Positions 40,535-49,529 of a DNA stretch of 64,000 nucleotides are shown here, one piece after another. Every line of letters starts with the position of its first letter. Within the stretch, counting starts at the first letter, position 1. The DNA is taken from NCBI GenBank assembly GCA_903878805.1, contig CAIRJF010000033.1, positions 1 to 64,000 on the forward strand, in the 5' to 3' direction. A program made the position numbers and the translations under genes. This DNA comes from an uncultured Verrucomicrobia subdivision 3 bacterium (GTDB lineage Bacteria > Verrucomicrobiota > Verrucomicrobiia > Limisphaerales > UBA11358). A model generated the notes under the pieces. That model did no database searches. It was given only the letters and a program-made list of their open reading frames with translations, and was not told where the DNA came from.

Positions 40535-43258
40535 TTAAACCGCAGATTGACCACCGCCGTCCGCGCCGCCGCCGTCGAGATCAATCAGGATTTCGCGCGG
40601 CTCCGCACCTTTGCTTTCGCCCACGATGCCGCGATTCTCCAATTCGTCCATGATGCGCGCGGCGCGGCCGTAACCGAGTCGCAAGCGACGTTGCAAGAGC
40701 GAGACGCTGGCTTTCTGTTCGCTGCGGATGACTTCGATGCACTGCTGGATGATTTCTTCGTCCTCATCAATGCCGCTCTCGATGTCGGTGTTCGCGCTAG
40801 GTTTGGAAAGCTGTTGATGGATTTCCATTTCGTAACTCGGTTTGCCCTGTTGCGCGATGAAGGCCACGATGTCTTCCAATTCCTTGTCGGTGATGAGCGC
40901 ACCTTGCGCGCGCTTGAGATTTCCCGAACCGGGCGGGAGATAAAGCATGTCGCCCTTGCCGAGCAATTTGTCCGCTCCCATCGCATCGAGAATCGTGCGC
41001 GAGTCCACCCGGCTCGCCACTTGAAACGCGATGCGCGCGGGAATGTTCGCCTTGATGACGCCGGTGATAACATCTACAGACGGACGCTGCGTCGCGACGA
41101 TGCAATGAATGCCCGCCGCGCGCGCCATCTGCGTGATGCGCGCAATGGCCATTTCCACATCCGCCGGCGCAACCAACATCAAGTCCGCCAATTCATCAAT
41201 GATGACGACGATGTATGAAAGCTTTTCGGGAATGACGATGTCTTCCTCGCGCGGCACGACAATTTCCTCGTCCACTTCGACGGCAAATCCACCAGCGCCC
41301 GCTTCGATTTTTTCCTTCTTGGCGGCGAGCGGCAGTTCGAGTTCCTGTTCGGGCAACGGTTTGTTTTTCGGCCGTTCGTTGAACGACTTCACGTTGCGGA
41401 CGCCGACGCGCGCAAAAATTTTGTAGCGCTTTTCCATCTCGTTCACAACCCAGCGCAACGCGAGCAAAACTTTTTTCGGATCGGTCACGACGGGGACGAC
41501 GAGATGCGGTAGCGCGTTGTATTGCTGCAACTCGACGACTTTCGGATCGATCATCACGAAGCGCAGTTGATCCGGCGAGAAACGGTAGAGCAGCGACGCG
41601 ATGATGGAATTAATGCAGACGGATTTGCCGGAACCGGTGGAACCGGCGATAAGCATGTGCGGCATTTCCGCGAGGTCGGCGATGATTGGATGGCCGTAAA
41701 CGTCTTTGCCGAGCGCGATGGGAATGCGCGCCTTGCTGTTACGCCATTCGTCGGACTCGAACAAATCGCGCATGATGACTTTCGTCTTGATGAGATTGGG
41801 AACTTCAATGCCGACGGAAGATTTTCCCGGGACGGGCGCGAGAATGTGAATGCGTTCCGCCTTGAGCGCGGCGGCAAGGTTGTTAGACAACCCTTGAATT
41901 TTTTCCAACTTCACACCCGGCGCGGGATGTAATTCGTAACGCGTGATCGTCGGGCCTTTGGTGATGTCGCCGAGCGAAACTTCGATGTCGAACTGCGCAA
42001 GCGTCTGCTGCATCATCCGCGCGTTGGCCATCAACTCTTCCTTGGATTCCGTTGGCTTGACTGTCAAATCGGGATGCTGGAGAAAATCAAACGACGGCAA
42101 TTGATAATTGCCAATCATCGGCACGCTCGCGACAGTCATCGGCTTGGGCTTGCGCGGTGTGGGTTTCGGACGTGGCACGGCCACGGGCGTAGGCGTCGAG
42201 CCATCGGCAATGCTGACAACGGGTTCAACTTTCGCCTCAGCCTGTTTTTCTTCGACCGGCGCTTCCACTTTTCCTGCGACAACCGGATCGGGTTTGATTT
42301 CTTCAACAATTTTTTTGGCTTCCGATTTACGACCCAAAATATCATCCGTCGTCGCGGGTTTGACTTCACCCGCATGAATGACTTCGCCCACTTCCAGACC
42401 ATCTTCCGGTGCAATTTCCTTGGGCGTTTCCGGCAAAGTGGTTTTGCGGAAGCGCGGGCCTTTGTTTTGCGGCACGCTCAAATCGCGAATGGTGGGTTCC
42501 GGCACGGGCAAACCGTCGGCGCCGAGGCCGCTGGGCGCGGGGCTGGCTGGAGACTTTTCCACTTCCTGTTCGAGGGCGCGTCGTTGTTTTTCCAATTCGC
42601 GCGCGCGTTTTTCAAAACCAATTTCCTCGGCGGATTTCACTTCCGTTTCCGGCGCAGATTTTTCTTTGTGCATCAGCGCGCGAATCCAGTTGCCAAGTTG
42701 GAAATCTGTTAGGAACAGCACGCTGATCAAACCGAGGACGGCATAAACAATCACTGCGCCAAGGTTGCCGAGCAGGCAAAAACCAAACTCCCAATTCTGC
42801 GTTTGGCCATAAGTCAGATAGCCGAGCGCACCGCCCGCACTTTGGATGCCCTTCTGCAAATGGAACCGACCGTTGTGACCGCCGTCATCAGCTAGATACA
42901 GCAGACCGGAAACCGCGACCAAAAACAAAAGCGACCACAACACCGACCAGCGTAAACGTTCGCGCAGATAACCGAAGAAATTCAAAAAATAAGCCGTGCC
43001 AAACAGTGCCAGCAACGGCGGCAGGAAATACGCCGCCCCGCCCAAGAAAAAAAAGCCGGCATACGCCAGCCACGCGCCCAAAAGCCCAATCCAATTAAAC
43101 AACGGTTTGTTGAGATGCGTCGTCAAAAAAGAAATGTCATTGCGGTCAAAGGAGAGTTGCGCCACAAGCAGCAGCAGCGCCAGTGCTAGCAGCGCGATGC
43201 CGATGACATCGTTAAAACCGTTTTTGGAGTTGGAATCGTCGCCCGACTTTCTTGCCAT
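40535..43258 (-). CDS. ftsK: FtsK/SpoIIIE-type DNA translocase
   Basis: 907 residues. Four N-terminal membrane helices (residues about 20-200) are followed by a Pro/Glu/Lys-rich linker and the RecA-like motor: LIAGSTGSGKSVCINSIIAS is Walker A, IVVIIDELADLMLVAPADVE is Walker B, and FQVASRVDSRTILDAMGADK comes later. The C-terminal winged-helix gamma domain (QKASVSLLQRRLRLGYGRAA) recognises KOPS-like DNA signals. It pumps DNA during chromosome segregation at the septum. An acidic insertion of about 50 residues lies between the two ATPase motifs (after VRNVKSFNERPKN), outside the usual core. Confidence 0.96.
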   Translation of the reverse strand: MARKSGDDSNSKNGFNDVIGIALLALALLLLVAQLSFDRNDISFLTTHLNKPLFNWIGLLGAWLAYAGFFFLGGAAYFLPPLLALFGTAYFLNFFGYLRERLRWSVLWSLLFLVAVSGLLYLADDGGHNGRFHLQKGIQSAGGALGYLTYGQTQNWEFGFCLLGNLGAVIVYAVLGLISVLFLTDFQLGNWIRALMHKEKSAPETEVKSAEEIGFEKRARELEKQRRALEQEVEKSPASPAPSGLGADGLPVPEPTIRDLSVPQNKGPRFRKTTLPETPKEIAPEDGLEVGEVIHAGEVKPATTDDILGRKSEAKKIVEEIKPDPVVAGKVEAPVEEKQAEAKVEPVVSIADGSTPTPVAVPRPKPTPRKPKPMTVASVPMIGNYQLPSFDFLQHPDLTVKPTESKEELMANARMMQQTLAQFDIEVSLGDITKGPTITRYELHPAPGVKLEKIQGLSNNLAAALKAERIHILAPVPGKSSVGIEVPNLIKTKVIMRDLFESDEWRNSKARIPIALGKDVYGHPIIADLAEMPHMLIAGSTGSGKSVCINSIIASLLYRFSPDQLRFVMIDPKVVELQQYNALPHLVVPVVTDPKKVLLALRWVVNEMEKRYKIFARVGVRNVKSFNERPKNKPLPEQELELPLAAKKEKIEAGAGGFAVEVDEEIVVPREEDIVIPEKLSYIVVIIDELADLMLVAPADVEMAIARITQMARAAGIHCIVATQRPSVDVITGVIKANIPARIAFQVASRVDSRTILDAMGADKLLGKGDMLYLPPGSGNLKRAQGALITDKELEDIVAFIAQQGKPSYEMEIHQQLSKPSANTDIESGIDEDEEIIQQCIEVIRSEQKASVSLLQRRLRLGYGRAARIMDELENRGIVGESKGAEPREILIDLDGGGADGGGQSAV

Positions 43259-43372
43259 GCCCGCAACTTAGCAATTATTTCGAAGGGATAAAAGTTGAAA
43301 CTGACAACCGCGTGGCGTCAGGCTTTTCACTTGCCATTTTGCTCCGGCTTGCCAAACTTGTTCTCCCTTTGC

Positions 43373-43447
43373 GCGCGGTTAGCTCAGTGGTAGAGCATTA
43401 CCTTGACACGGTAGGGGTCGGAGGTTCGAAACCTCCACCGCGCACCA
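43373..43447 (+). tRNA. tRNA-Val (GAC)
   Basis: A complete cloverleaf. The acceptor stem is 43373-43379 with 43437-43443, the D stem GCTC/GAGC, the anticodon loop TTGACAC (anticodon GAC, valine), the T arm GGAGG-TTCGAAA-CCTCC and the discriminator A 43444. The CCA end (43445-43447) is encoded. It is a single-copy tRNA between ftsK and uxaC. Confidence 0.96.
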
Positions 43448-43468
43448 TTTTTTCTTTCATGCGCAGAT

Positions 43469-44878
43469 TTACTTCACGCCCGGAAACGCCATGTAATTTT
43501 TGGCGTTGGTGTAGCAGATGTTTTTGATCATGGAACCGACGAGGCTATCATCATCTGGAATCAGGCCGTTCTTAATATCACGGCCGATAAGATTGCACAA
43601 CGTGCGGCGGAAATATTCGTGCCGCGGATAGCTCATGAACGAGCGCGAGTCCGTAATCATGCCAATAAAACGTGAGAGCAAGCCGAGGCTGGACAGCGCA
43701 TTGATCTGCCATTCCATGCCTTCCTTCTGGTCGAGAAACCACCACCCGGAGCCGTATTGAATTTTTCCAGCAATCGTGCCGTCCTGAAAATTTCCAATCA
43801 TCGTCGCGAACACATAATTGTCCGCCGGATTCAGATTGTAGATGACGGTCTTGGGCAATTTATTTTCCGAATCGAGCTTGTTGAGATAAGCCGAGAGCGT
43901 GACTGCCTGCGGAAAATCGCCAATGGAATCAAAGCCCGTGTCTGGTCCGAGTTGCGTGAGCAAGCGGTCGTTGTTGTTGCGCAACGCGCCGAGGTGAAGT
44001 TGTTTGGTCCAGCCGCGCTTCGCATCGAGATGGCCGAAAAACACCATCATAAACGACGCGAACTGCGAATGTTCCAACAAAGAAACGACGTCGCCCTTGC
44101 GCGCTTTGTCAAAAATTCCGGCCGCGACTTTTTCGCTGCAAAAATCCGCGAAGCAATGGTTCATGCCGTGGTCGGACAAGCGACAGCCTTGCGAATGAAA
44201 ATATTCGTGCCGCTTTTCCAGCGCGCTGATGAACGCGCTGAAACTACTGATGTCCACGTTCGCGGCGGCCGCAAGTTGCTCCACCCATTTATTAAAACCA
44301 ACGGGCGAATTTACCGTCAGCGCCTTGTCGGGACGAAACGCCGGCAACATTTTTGTCGGATGACCGGACTTCGCAAACGTGCGGTGATATTCCAAATTGT
44401 CCACCGGATCATCCGTGGTGCAGACAACTTTGACCTTCATCTTTTTCAGCAAGCCCTGCGTCGTGTAAGCCGGCGTGGCGAGTTTCGCGTTCGCCTGTTT
44501 CCAGATTTTTGCGGCGGTTTTTTCGCTCAGCAAATCCGTGATGCCGAAGTAACGCTTCAGTTCGAGATGCGTCCAGTGATACAGCGGATTCCGCAGCGTG
44601 TGCGGAACCGTTTTCGCCCACGCGTTGAATTTTTCCTCCGGCGTGGCGTTGCCCGTGCAGAATTTTTCCGCGACGCCGTTGCTGCGCATCGCGCGCCATT
44701 TGTAATGGTCGCCTTCCAGCCAGATTTCAAATAGGTTTTTGAACTGCCGGTTTTCCGCGATGTCCTTCGGCGAAATGTGGCAGTGATAATCAAAAATGGG
44801 TTCGTCCGCCGCGAACTTGTGGTAAAGCCGGCGCGCGGGCTTGTTGCCCAACAGAAAATCTTCGTGGATGAAAGCCAT
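43469..44878 (-). CDS. uxaC: Glucuronate isomerase
   Basis: Isomerises D-glucuronate to fructuronate and D-galacturonate to tagaturonate. It is an amidohydrolase-fold enzyme of 469 residues. EPIFDYHCHISPKDIAENRQ carries the HxH metal motif. FEIWLEGDHYKWRAMRSNGV, VVCTTDDPVDNLEYHRTFAK, MNHCFADFCSEKVAAG, FDSIGDFPQAVTLSAYLNKL and SDSRS-like TDSRSFMSYPRHEYFRRTL are family blocks. A 25-codon relic of a uxaE C-terminus lies directly upstream, showing that the gene once sat behind a uxaE copy. Confidence 0.95.
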   Translation of the reverse strand: MAFIHEDFLLGNKPARRLYHKFAADEPIFDYHCHISPKDIAENRQFKNLFEIWLEGDHYKWRAMRSNGVAEKFCTGNATPEEKFNAWAKTVPHTLRNPLYHWTHLELKRYFGITDLLSEKTAAKIWKQANAKLATPAYTTQGLLKKMKVKVVCTTDDPVDNLEYHRTFAKSGHPTKMLPAFRPDKALTVNSPVGFNKWVEQLAAAANVDISSFSAFISALEKRHEYFHSQGCRLSDHGMNHCFADFCSEKVAAGIFDKARKGDVVSLLEHSQFASFMMVFFGHLDAKRGWTKQLHLGALRNNNDRLLTQLGPDTGFDSIGDFPQAVTLSAYLNKLDSENKLPKTVIYNLNPADNYVFATMIGNFQDGTIAGKIQYGSGWWFLDQKEGMEWQINALSSLGLLSRFIGMITDSRSFMSYPRHEYFRRTLCNLIGRDIKNGLIPDDDSLVGSMIKNICYTNAKNYMAFPGVK

Positions 44879-44881
44879 AAG

Positions 44882-44959
44882 TTATGCCCTCGACAATAAC
44901 GGTTTCATGTGCCGCTCGAAAAGATTTTTGTGTTCGCGGCATTGCGCGTTGAGATGGAT
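44882..44959 (-). pseudogene. Relic of a uxaE 3' end
   Basis: Read on the minus strand, this stretch encodes LNAQCREHKNLFERHMKPLL plus SRA and a stop. It matches the C-terminus of the intact uxaE at 47359-48621 (NLFERHMKPLL shared; DNA 44901-44925 nearly identical). An in-frame TGA at 44960-44962 closes it upstream. It lies 3 bases before uxaC and suggests a lost or moved second uxaE copy. Confidence 0.75.
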
Positions 44960-45013
44960 TCAAAGCGGGGAATGATGAATCGCGGCGAGACATCAAACCG
45001 CCTGGCGTAAAAT

Positions 45014-45829
45014 TTATTTCGCGGCCAACTGCTGCTGGTATTGCGCCATGCCTTCCAATTCTTGCGTTGCCCGGGCTTGCAGCGAACCGGCTGGAAAATT
45101 TTTTACCCAAGCCGCCGCCGCAGAAATGTTTTTTTCGCCCCATTGATGCACCACCGTTAAGACCGCCTCATCTTGGCCCGGTCCGGGCGGCATTTGTTCC
45201 ACCACCAGATTGGCGGCCTGTTCCGGTTCTGTTTGTGACAAAACATAGGTCACCCGCTGCATGAGCTGGTCGCGCTGACTGCCCGCCGGCTGTTTGCTCG
45301 CCCACACAAACGCCGCTGCGGAATCGCTCGCCGCCCATTGTTGCACCAAATCCTGAACCACGTTGCTGGGTTGTTGGAGGCTCTGCGCCATTTCCAAGGC
45401 GAGCGACGGATTAATTTGGATCTGGGCAAAGCAGATGGCTTCCACGGCTTGGCCGCGTTCTATACTGGCGGGCATGGCCGCGACCGCCGCCAGCGCACCC
45501 TTAAGATCGCGCGTCGCCCATTCGCGCCAGCGTTTCATCTCTGTCCGCCGCGCTTCCAGCCGCTCCTGCAACAATGCCCCTTCAGAATCTGTAGCGTTCG
45601 TTTGAGCGTTATCAGCCACCGGCCTAGTCGTGCTCAAATCGCCAGCGTAACTTCCGTCCGTTTGCGCCACCATTGACGATGGTGGTTCAATTATTTTTTG
45701 CATTTCAACTTTTTGAATCGAGGCTGTCGGTGTCAGGGCTGTCGAAGCGAGATTAGTTTTCGCACTATAAATAATCACCCAGCAGACCGTCAAAATCGCG
45801 GCGCAAAATAATAAAACTTTTTTATCCAT
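45014..45829 (-). CDS. Membrane-anchored protein of unknown function with helical repeats
   Basis: 271 residues. An N-terminal hydrophobic helix (KVLLFCAAILTVCWVIIYSA) anchors or exports it. A Ser/Thr-rich linker follows, then a helical part with loosely repeated units of the form W/A-x-P-A/S (REWATRDLKGALAAVAAMPA, QQWAASDSAAAFVWASKQPA, HQWGEKNISAAAAWVKNFPA). Such A/W-rich repeats are frequent in verrucomicrobial proteins, and their function is not known. It lies upstream of the uxaC locus on the same strand, with about 140 bases before it holding a perfect 14-bp hairpin. Confidence 0.6.
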   Translation of the reverse strand: MDKKVLLFCAAILTVCWVIIYSAKTNLASTALTPTASIQKVEMQKIIEPPSSMVAQTDGSYAGDLSTTRPVADNAQTNATDSEGALLQERLEARRTEMKRWREWATRDLKGALAAVAAMPASIERGQAVEAICFAQIQINPSLALEMAQSLQQPSNVVQDLVQQWAASDSAAAFVWASKQPAGSQRDQLMQRVTYVLSQTEPEQAANLVVEQMPPGPGQDEAVLTVVHQWGEKNISAAAAWVKNFPAGSLQARATQELEGMAQYQQQLAAK

Positions 45830-45922
45830 AAAAAGGCGCAGGTTTGTTGGGCATTAAGTCCGTTTCAAATCAAGCTTCGCGGTTTTTTATTTAAAAGCAT
45901 ATGTATTTGAGATGTTGCCAGC

Positions 45923-45955
45923 CAACGCGCGATGGGCAGTCCCCATCGCGCGTTG
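45923..45955. terminator. Perfect 14-bp hairpin after the lectin gene
   Basis: 45923-45936 pairs with 45942-45955 around a 5-base loop. It lies 14 bases beyond the lectin gene stop on the minus strand. No T-run follows, so it is a terminator-like or transcript-stabilising hairpin. Confidence 0.6.
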
Positions 45956-45968
45956 CCGACTTGAACTT

Positions 45969-47102
45969 TTACTGGCTGATCAAAATCCAGCGCTGGCTCA
46001 TCGCCGTGTTATTGAAACTCCATTGATCCATTTGGGTGCCAGCGCTCATGCTGAAGCCCGGATCTTCCAGCACCTTGCCGCTGTGAAGATTGTAGAAGGT
46101 ATAACTACCGTCGCCATTATACACCGGTTTCCATTGGCCGTTGTCGCCCGCCACCGTTGAATACTGGATGATGTTCGCCCCATTGTTGGTGGATGTGCCC
46201 TGCACGGTGGCATCTAGCCCGCTGTTCACGTTGGCCAGATGATAGTAACCACCGGTGGTCGCCGTGAAAGTCCACTCCGCATTTTTGCTGTCCTCGACAA
46301 AAGGCCACTGGATGATCGCGCCGCCATTCGTTAAGACAGCTCCCGCCACATTCAGCGCCAGCCCACTCTGAACATTCAGCGCTTCATAAGTGCTGGCAAA
46401 TTGGCCGGCCAACGTGGCGGTCATATTTTCAATGGTCACCTTGCCTACCGAATACTGCGGCGCCCCCATGGAATATGTGCCGCATTTCACAATGCATCCC
46501 TTGTTCGTAGCGAGCGTATTATTCCCGTAGATTGTGCCCACATAGTTCATGGTTGAATTCTGTTTGCCTGCCCAAACATTGATGAATCCCGAATTGTCGT
46601 TCTTACAATAAATCTGCACGATGAACGTATACCAATTAGTCAGACACGGCGCGGTATAGTTGAACGATTGGTTCCCCCCATAAGTGCCGCCGAAAGGAGG
46701 ATTGTTATACGCGGTAAACGTCCCCGCGCCCGAGGTTTTCAACAGAAAATTTGGTGCCTGATAGGAACCATCATCGCCCTGCGCAAACAATTGAAAGATA
46801 CAGCCGCCCGCCTCGCTGCCACCAGAAGGATTCTGGATGTAAACATCAAATTTAAAAGTCACCGTCGAACCCGTCGGCACCAGACCGTGCGTGGCCAGCT
46901 CCGCCCGCGGCCGGTTAGTGAAATTCGTGCCGGTATAATTCACCGAACAGACTGCCTGCACGTTATTGTTCACCTGGATAGTGCCGGTATTCACCAAATC
47001 CTGAGCCCAGTTATTAAAATTTTGCAAGCCGTATTGCCCCTCCGCATTGAAGGCCAGCAGGGCTATCGCTGCCCCGCCGATGGTTAATTTGAGTAGTTTC
47101 AT
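45969..47102 (-). CDS. Secreted lyase-like protein with C-terminal ricin-type lectin domain
   Basis: 377 residues. The signal peptide (LTIGGAAIALLAFNAEGQYG) leads to a jelly-roll domain: NRPRAELATHGLVPTGSTVT, FKFDVYIQNPSGGSEAGGCI, WYTFIVQIYCKNDNSGFINV, WAGKQNS. This pattern, with an RAEL near the beginning, recalls heparin-lyase-I/PL20-type folds; catalytic residues cannot be assigned. From about residue 240 a ricin B-type (CBM13) lectin follows: YEALNVQSGLALNVAGAVLT, AIIQWPFVEDSKNAEWTF, YYHLANVNSGLDATVQGTS, QWKPVYNGDGSYTFYNLHSG. It may bind or cut uronate-rich polysaccharide outside the cell, consistent with uxaE and uxaC alongside. Enzyme activity is unproven. Confidence 0.72.
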   Translation of the reverse strand: MKLLKLTIGGAAIALLAFNAEGQYGLQNFNNWAQDLVNTGTIQVNNNVQAVCSVNYTGTNFTNRPRAELATHGLVPTGSTVTFKFDVYIQNPSGGSEAGGCIFQLFAQGDDGSYQAPNFLLKTSGAGTFTAYNNPPFGGTYGGNQSFNYTAPCLTNWYTFIVQIYCKNDNSGFINVWAGKQNSTMNYVGTIYGNNTLATNKGCIVKCGTYSMGAPQYSVGKVTIENMTATLAGQFASTYEALNVQSGLALNVAGAVLTNGGAIIQWPFVEDSKNAEWTFTATTGGYYHLANVNSGLDATVQGTSTNNGANIIQYSTVAGDNGQWKPVYNGDGSYTFYNLHSGKVLEDPGFSMSAGTQMDQWSFNNTAMSQRWILISQ

Positions 47103-47233
47103 ATTGCAGTTTATTTATTCGGTGGTTTTTAGTTGCAAACAATGTCGGTGGAACCCCCAAAATAGATAACGGGTTTGATGCCGTGTTTTTTTAAGGGAGC
47201 TTGGAAACTTTAACAGCACTCAAAAAACCGTCC

Positions 47234-47251
47234 ATACCCCAATCGGGGTAT
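47234..47251. promoter_or_regulatory. Small palindrome upstream of the lectin gene
   Basis: A perfect 7-bp inverted repeat with a 4-base spacer (47234-47240 / 47245-47251, ATACCCC-type arms). It lies about 130 bases upstream of the lectin gene start and downstream of uxaE. It might be a repressor site for a uronate-responsive regulator, or a weak hairpin. Confidence 0.3.
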
Positions 47252-47358
47252 AACCGCCGACCTTTTCAAAGCACAACTTGATTCAAACATTGTCCGCAGA
47301 AGCTTCTGGTATGCCGATGCCGAAAACTTCTCACCGCGTTCGGGAAGCAGGGGAAAAT

Positions 47359-48621
47359 TTATTGTCCGAGGAGTAAAGGTTTCATGTGTCGTTCGAAAAG
47401 ATTTTCCGTCACGTTTTTGGCGATGATGGCTTCGTGTTTCTTCAGCGCATTCAGGTAGCGGTCGCCTTTTTTCGCCGCCACCTTGAAGCTGACGTGGAGC
47501 AATTGGCGGAAGCTCGGATTGAACGCCGGATTTTTCTGATCATGACGCAGCGCATCGGTGAACTGCTTGGAACTCCAGCCGTTCACGACGGATGCCGGCG
47601 GCAATTTCGCCTTATCAATGTCAATGACGCTCGCATACGGCGCGCAAAATTCGTCCACGTGCTCGATGGCGTAAGCGTAAATTTCCTTTGCGATTTCCAG
47701 CCCATCGCCGCCCGCTTCCGCGAGGCCGATGAGTTCTTCGAGCCACGTCGTGCCGGCGGTTTTGATGTGCACGCCCGCGCCGAATTTCTTGAGCGCCTTG
47801 CGCATCGGTTCGTAGATGGAAAATTTGTCGCTGCCGGAATGCACACTCAACTTGAGCGTCGGCGGCAAACCATATTTCGCGATGGCGAACGCGATGACCG
47901 CGAGGTCTTCGTTGAACTCCTGCTCGAACTGTTTCACGTCGCCGACGTAATCCACGCCTTTATTGAAACGGCCAGTGAACTTCGGCGCGATGGTTTGAAT
48001 CGGTATTTTCTGGTCGGCAATCGCGGCGAGAATGATGAGCAATTCCGGCGGCGTCTGCGGGCTATCGGTTTCGTCCATGGAAACTTCCGTGACGAAATTC
48101 GCCGCGCCCTTGGCAGCGACGATGTGCGTGTAAATCTTACCGGCGTCCTGCACCGCGAGCAAAAACTTGTTCGCCACGCGCTCGACTTCGGCGCGGGAGA
48201 TTTCAAACGGACGGTCAATGTGCGGAATGGAAACTTTGCCCGTGAGTTCCGGATGACGATCCACGAACGCTTTCACGTCCGCAGCGGCGGCGGGCTTGGC
48301 GATGCTGTCGGCCACGTCAATCGTGAAGAAATCCGACGGCGCGATAAAACGATCCACCGTTTCGAGGCGGATGTGGTCGGCGTCCACGTGATACGATTTT
48401 TTCCAGTTGAGCGCCTTCACCGCGGCATCCGCTTCCGCGCGCAAGCTCGACGGTTCGGTGCCGATGAACGTGTGTTCGCGATTGGATTTGTTCCAGACGG
48501 GAATAAATTCCGCGCCGAGTTCCGTGGCCTTCACGCAGGCTTGCAACTGTGCTTTGCCCTGATGCGCAAAACGGTCGCCCATGCCAAAGGAGAATTTGCC
48601 GAGCGGGAGGTATTGGTTCAT
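47359..48621 (-). CDS. uxaE: Tagaturonate epimerase-family protein (UxaE-like)
   Basis: 420 residues. It begins FSFGMGDRFAHQGKAQLQAC, then FIPVWNKSNREHTFIGTEPS, SYHVDADHIRLETVDRFIAP, NFVTEVSMDETDSPQTPPEL, TIAPKFTGRFNKGVDYVGDV, LKLSVHSGSDKFSIYEPMRK and GVHIKTAGTTWLEELIGLAE, ending LFERHMKPLLLGQ. I place it in the UxaE family, which interconverts tagaturonate and fructuronate and lets galacturonate enter the glucuronate branch. The assignment is from memory of that family and from the uxaC gene nearby. Repeated His/Asp/Glu positions (HADH, VSMDET, SVHSGSD) are consistent with a metal enzyme. Confidence 0.75.
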   Translation of the reverse strand: MNQYLPLGKFSFGMGDRFAHQGKAQLQACVKATELGAEFIPVWNKSNREHTFIGTEPSSLRAEADAAVKALNWKKSYHVDADHIRLETVDRFIAPSDFFTIDVADSIAKPAAAADVKAFVDRHPELTGKVSIPHIDRPFEISRAEVERVANKFLLAVQDAGKIYTHIVAAKGAANFVTEVSMDETDSPQTPPELLIILAAIADQKIPIQTIAPKFTGRFNKGVDYVGDVKQFEQEFNEDLAVIAFAIAKYGLPPTLKLSVHSGSDKFSIYEPMRKALKKFGAGVHIKTAGTTWLEELIGLAEAGGDGLEIAKEIYAYAIEHVDEFCAPYASVIDIDKAKLPPASVVNGWSSKQFTDALRHDQKNPAFNPSFRQLLHVSFKVAAKKGDRYLNALKKHEAIIAKNVTENLFERHMKPLLLGQ

Positions 48622-48779
48622 AAAGTGGTTGATGCGAGTGATGATAATAAATCTTCAGTTGGTTGCACCATGCGATAATTGCAATTCTATTTGAGAAATC
48701 TGCACCAAAGAAATCACCAAAACTGGCGAGCCGGTCAGATGTTTGTCTGACTTGTGAAAATTCAGAAAACGTTGTCGGT

Positions 48780-49526
48780 TTACGCCTGCAACTCGTAATT
48801 TAAAAACGACAGGCAATAAATCGCCGCCGTCTGCACGCGCAAGGTGAGCGCGCCAAGCGTGACGGGTTTTGCGCCTGCGGTTTCAATCAGCTTTAATTCG
48901 CCGAGCGTAAAATCGCCTTCCGGCCCGATCCACGCACCCGCGCTCTGCGGCAAGCGTCCGTGCGTTTTTTGAAATTCTAAAATCCATGCGCGCGGATGTT
49001 TGCGCTCCGTTTGCAGCGAACCGATGAGCGACAATTCAATTTTTTCATCTCGCGCCAGAAATTCCGCGATGGTCTGCGGTGCTTCAACGTTGGGTAACCA
49101 CGGCGCGCCGCATTGTTTGATGGCTTCGATGGCGATGGTCTGCCATTTCTCGCGCTTCGCCTCCGCGCCGTCGTCGTCAAGCTGCGTCACAACGCGTTCG
49201 GTGAGCAGCGGCACGATGCGGTGCGCGCCCAGCTCCACGGCTTTCTGAATGATGGACTCGATGATTTTACCTTTCGGAATCGCGACGAGCACCGTGATGG
49301 CGCAAGTGGGCGCGGGAGTGAATTTCTTTTCCTTCACCACCAGCACGAGAGAATTTTTCGTGGCGCTTTCCACGTCGCAAAAAAATTCCGTGCCCGCGCC
49401 GTCAAGAACGGTCACGCGTTCGCCGCGCTGGATGCGCAGAACATGCAGGGCGTGGTGCGCTTCGCGTCCATCCAACCGCAGCAAATCTTCACGGCAACTT
49501 GCGGGTGGAAGGAAAAACCGATGCAT
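48780..49526 (-). CDS. rsmE: 16S rRNA m3U1498 methyltransferase
   Basis: A SPOUT-class methyltransferase of 248 residues. The N-terminal PUA-like domain (HRFFLPPASCREDLLRLDGR, AHHALHVLRIQRGERVTVLD) is followed by the knot domain. TVLVAIPKGKIIESIIQKAV with ELGAHRIVPLLTERVV is the family block. AWIGPEGDFTLGELKLIETA and PVTLGALTLRVQTAAIYCLS form the SAM-binding knot. It methylates U1498 of 16S rRNA. It starts 3 bases after the dnaJ stop, in the grpE-dnaJ-rsmE operon. Confidence 0.96.
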   Translation of the reverse strand: MHRFFLPPASCREDLLRLDGREAHHALHVLRIQRGERVTVLDGAGTEFFCDVESATKNSLVLVVKEKKFTPAPTCAITVLVAIPKGKIIESIIQKAVELGAHRIVPLLTERVVTQLDDDGAEAKREKWQTIAIEAIKQCGAPWLPNVEAPQTIAEFLARDEKIELSLIGSLQTERKHPRAWILEFQKTHGRLPQSAGAWIGPEGDFTLGELKLIETAGAKPVTLGALTLRVQTAAIYCLSFLNYELQA

Positions 49527-49529
49527 GGT

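Noticed and set aside
47386-48678. A 430-codon plus-strand frame opposite uxaE
   Set aside because: Same shadow composition; no domain; uxaE motifs are on the minus strand.
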